DNA from: Candidatus Gerdarchaeota archaeon
Lineage (GTDB): Archaea; Asgardarchaeota; Heimdallarchaeia; JABLTI01
NCBI GenBank assembly: GCA_016839405.1
Contig: JAEOUJ010000034.1
Location: 1-6,903, forward strand
DNA length: 6,903 bases
Reading direction: 5' to 3'
In this document: positions 5,972 through 6,903 of the stretch, piece after piece
How the letters are laid out: each line of letters begins with the position of its first letter
How positions within the stretch are numbered: position 1 is the first letter of the stretch
Made by a program: the position numbers and the translations under genes
The notes under the pieces: model-generated
Database searches by the model: none
Seen by the model: the letters and a program-made list of their open reading frames with translations, nothing else
What the model was told of the DNA's origin: nothing

Positions 5972-6903
5972 ATGAAAGACAAGAAAAGAGTTAGAATTCG
6001 AGACTTAGGATTTAGAATTGGTGATTTGGATCCAGGTAAATGGAATTCTATAACAGACGTGCCTGGAATAAAAGTTGGGCATTGTACAATAATAGAAGGT
6101 GAAGGACAACTATCACCTGGAGTAGGTCCAATAAGAACCGGTGTTACAATAATAATCCCTCACGAAGGGAATATCTATCAAGATAAAGTAAGAGCAAGCT
6201 CATTTATTTTGAATGGATATGGAAAAACAACTGGTTTAATACAAGTTAATGAGCTTGGACAAATCGAATCCTATATTGGTTTAACTAATACTTTGAATGT
6301 TCCACTTGTAACAAATGCATTAATTGATTATCATTTAATGGAAAACTCTGAAATTGGAATATTTACAAATTCAATTAATGTGGTTGTTGGTGAATGTAAT
6401 GATAATTATCTTAATGATATACAAGGGAGACACGTTAAGAAAGAACATGTTTTCCAAGCAATAAAAAACGCTTCTACTCAGGTGGAGGAAGGATGTGTTG
6501 GCGCTGGAACAGGCATGATTTGCTATGGATATAAAGGTGGAATAGGTACATCTTCAAGATTAATTAAAACTGAAAAGAACTCTTTTGTAATAGGAGCTTT
6601 AGTTTTAGCTAATTTCGGTCATAAAAGTGACTTACTTGTAGCAGGTAAAAAAATCCACCAAAAAGATGAGAAATTAAATCAGAAAAAAGAACATGGCTCA
6701 GTTATGGTAATAATTGCTACAAACGCTCCACTAAATACTCGTCAATTATTTAGAATAGCTAAAAGAGCACCTATGGGATTGGTTAGAACTGGAAGTTTTG
6801 CTTCTTGGGGATCAGGAGATATTATAATTGCATTTTCAACCGCTAATAAAGTAAGACATGATGAAACAGAAGAAATCATAAAAATTGATATGATAAATGA
6901 AAA
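5972..6903 (+). CDS. P1-family (DmpA-like) self-processing aminopeptidase (partial, C-terminus off right edge)
   Basis: The frame is open for 310 codons from the ATG at 5972 to the window edge. It belongs to peptidase family P1, with Ochrobactrum DmpA (L-aminopeptidase, D-amidase/esterase), beta-peptidyl aminopeptidase BapA and Pyrococcus PH0078 as known members. These are made as one chain that cuts itself before a serine or threonine, which becomes the N-terminal nucleophile. The N-terminal block NSITDVPGIKVGH (25-37) is the family start signature, then RTGVTII (55-61), VVGECND (138-144) with the conserved E141, GCVGAGTGM (174-182), GGIGTSSR (189-196) and LANFG (212-216) with N214. The predicted cleavage site is G242-S243 in HGSVMVIIATNAP (241-253), and S281-G-D283 sits 38 residues later, the spacing of the active-site serine in BapA. 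About 50-70 residues should be missing at the C-terminus. There is no signal peptide, so peptide turnover would be cytosolic; the exact substrate is unknown. Confidence 0.93.
   Translation, partial: MKDKKRVRIRDLGFRIGDLDPGKWNSITDVPGIKVGHCTIIEGEGQLSPGVGPIRTGVTIIIPHEGNIYQDKVRASSFILNGYGKTTGLIQVNELGQIESYIGLTNTLNVPLVTNALIDYHLMENSEIGIFTNSINVVVGECNDNYLNDIQGRHVKKEHVFQAIKNASTQVEEGCVGAGTGMICYGYKGGIGTSSRLIKTEKNSFVIGALVLANFGHKSDLLVAGKKIHQKDEKLNQKKEHGSVMVIIATNAPLNTRQLFRIAKRAPMGLVRTGSFASWGSGDIIIAFSTANKVRHDETEEIIKIDMINE

Noticed and set aside
1..6903. CRISPR array, tRNA or rRNA gene, insertion sequence or phage-defence system
   Set aside because: No regularly spaced repeats, no cloverleaf or rRNA-like sequence, no transposase or terminal repeats, and no nuclease or toxin-antitoxin genes were seen; all substantial frames belong to metabolic or transport families.

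Overview
The window is AT-rich (by eye about 30% GC) and densely coded, with five clear protein genes and one partial gene at each end (the two partial genes are included in the total of six). I read it as a piece of an archaeal chromosome. Several start codons have TATA-like boxes centred 23-30 bases upstream and no Shine-Dalgarno sequence, as expected for leaderless archaeal mRNAs. A deazaflavin-type luciferase-like oxidoreductase and a DmpA/PH0078-type aminopeptidase also fit an archaeon. The mix of families and the base composition would suit an Asgard (Lokiarchaeia-like) lineage, but that placement is inference; an AT-rich bacterium is not excluded.

Layout. Bases 1-704 (minus) hold the N-terminal 234 residues of a GNAT acetyltransferase that runs off the left edge. 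Bases 810-1358 (minus) encode a small FMN nitroreductase-family protein. Diverging from it, 1485-2975 (plus) encodes a GH20 beta-N-acetylhexosaminidase with all recognisable catalytic residues and no signal peptide. Converging on it, 3005-4687 (minus) encodes an ABC-2 type permease with a large predicted extracytoplasmic domain and no ATPase gene in the window. Bases 4688-4911 hold a short, possibly frameshifted membrane-protein ORF. Bases 4912-5877 (minus) encode an LLM-class, probably F420-dependent, oxidoreductase. Diverging from it, 5972-6903 (plus) encodes the first 310 residues of a self-processing P1-family (DmpA-like) aminopeptidase, cut by the right edge.

The genes do not form an obvious pathway. 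Orientation changes repeatedly (minus, minus, plus, minus, minus, plus) and most genes seem to have their own promoter, so this looks like a run of single-gene units. The only plausible co-transcription is the oxidoreductase, small ORF and permease on the minus strand. A loose theme is cytoplasmic salvage (amino sugar, peptide) plus flavin/deazaflavin redox chemistry. I see no rRNA, tRNA, CRISPR array, transposase or defence system. All intergenic gaps are under 230 bases. The points most worth checking are the orphan permease with its ectodomain, the disrupted small ORF beside it, the GH20 enzyme in a probable archaeon, and the two divergent promoter regions.
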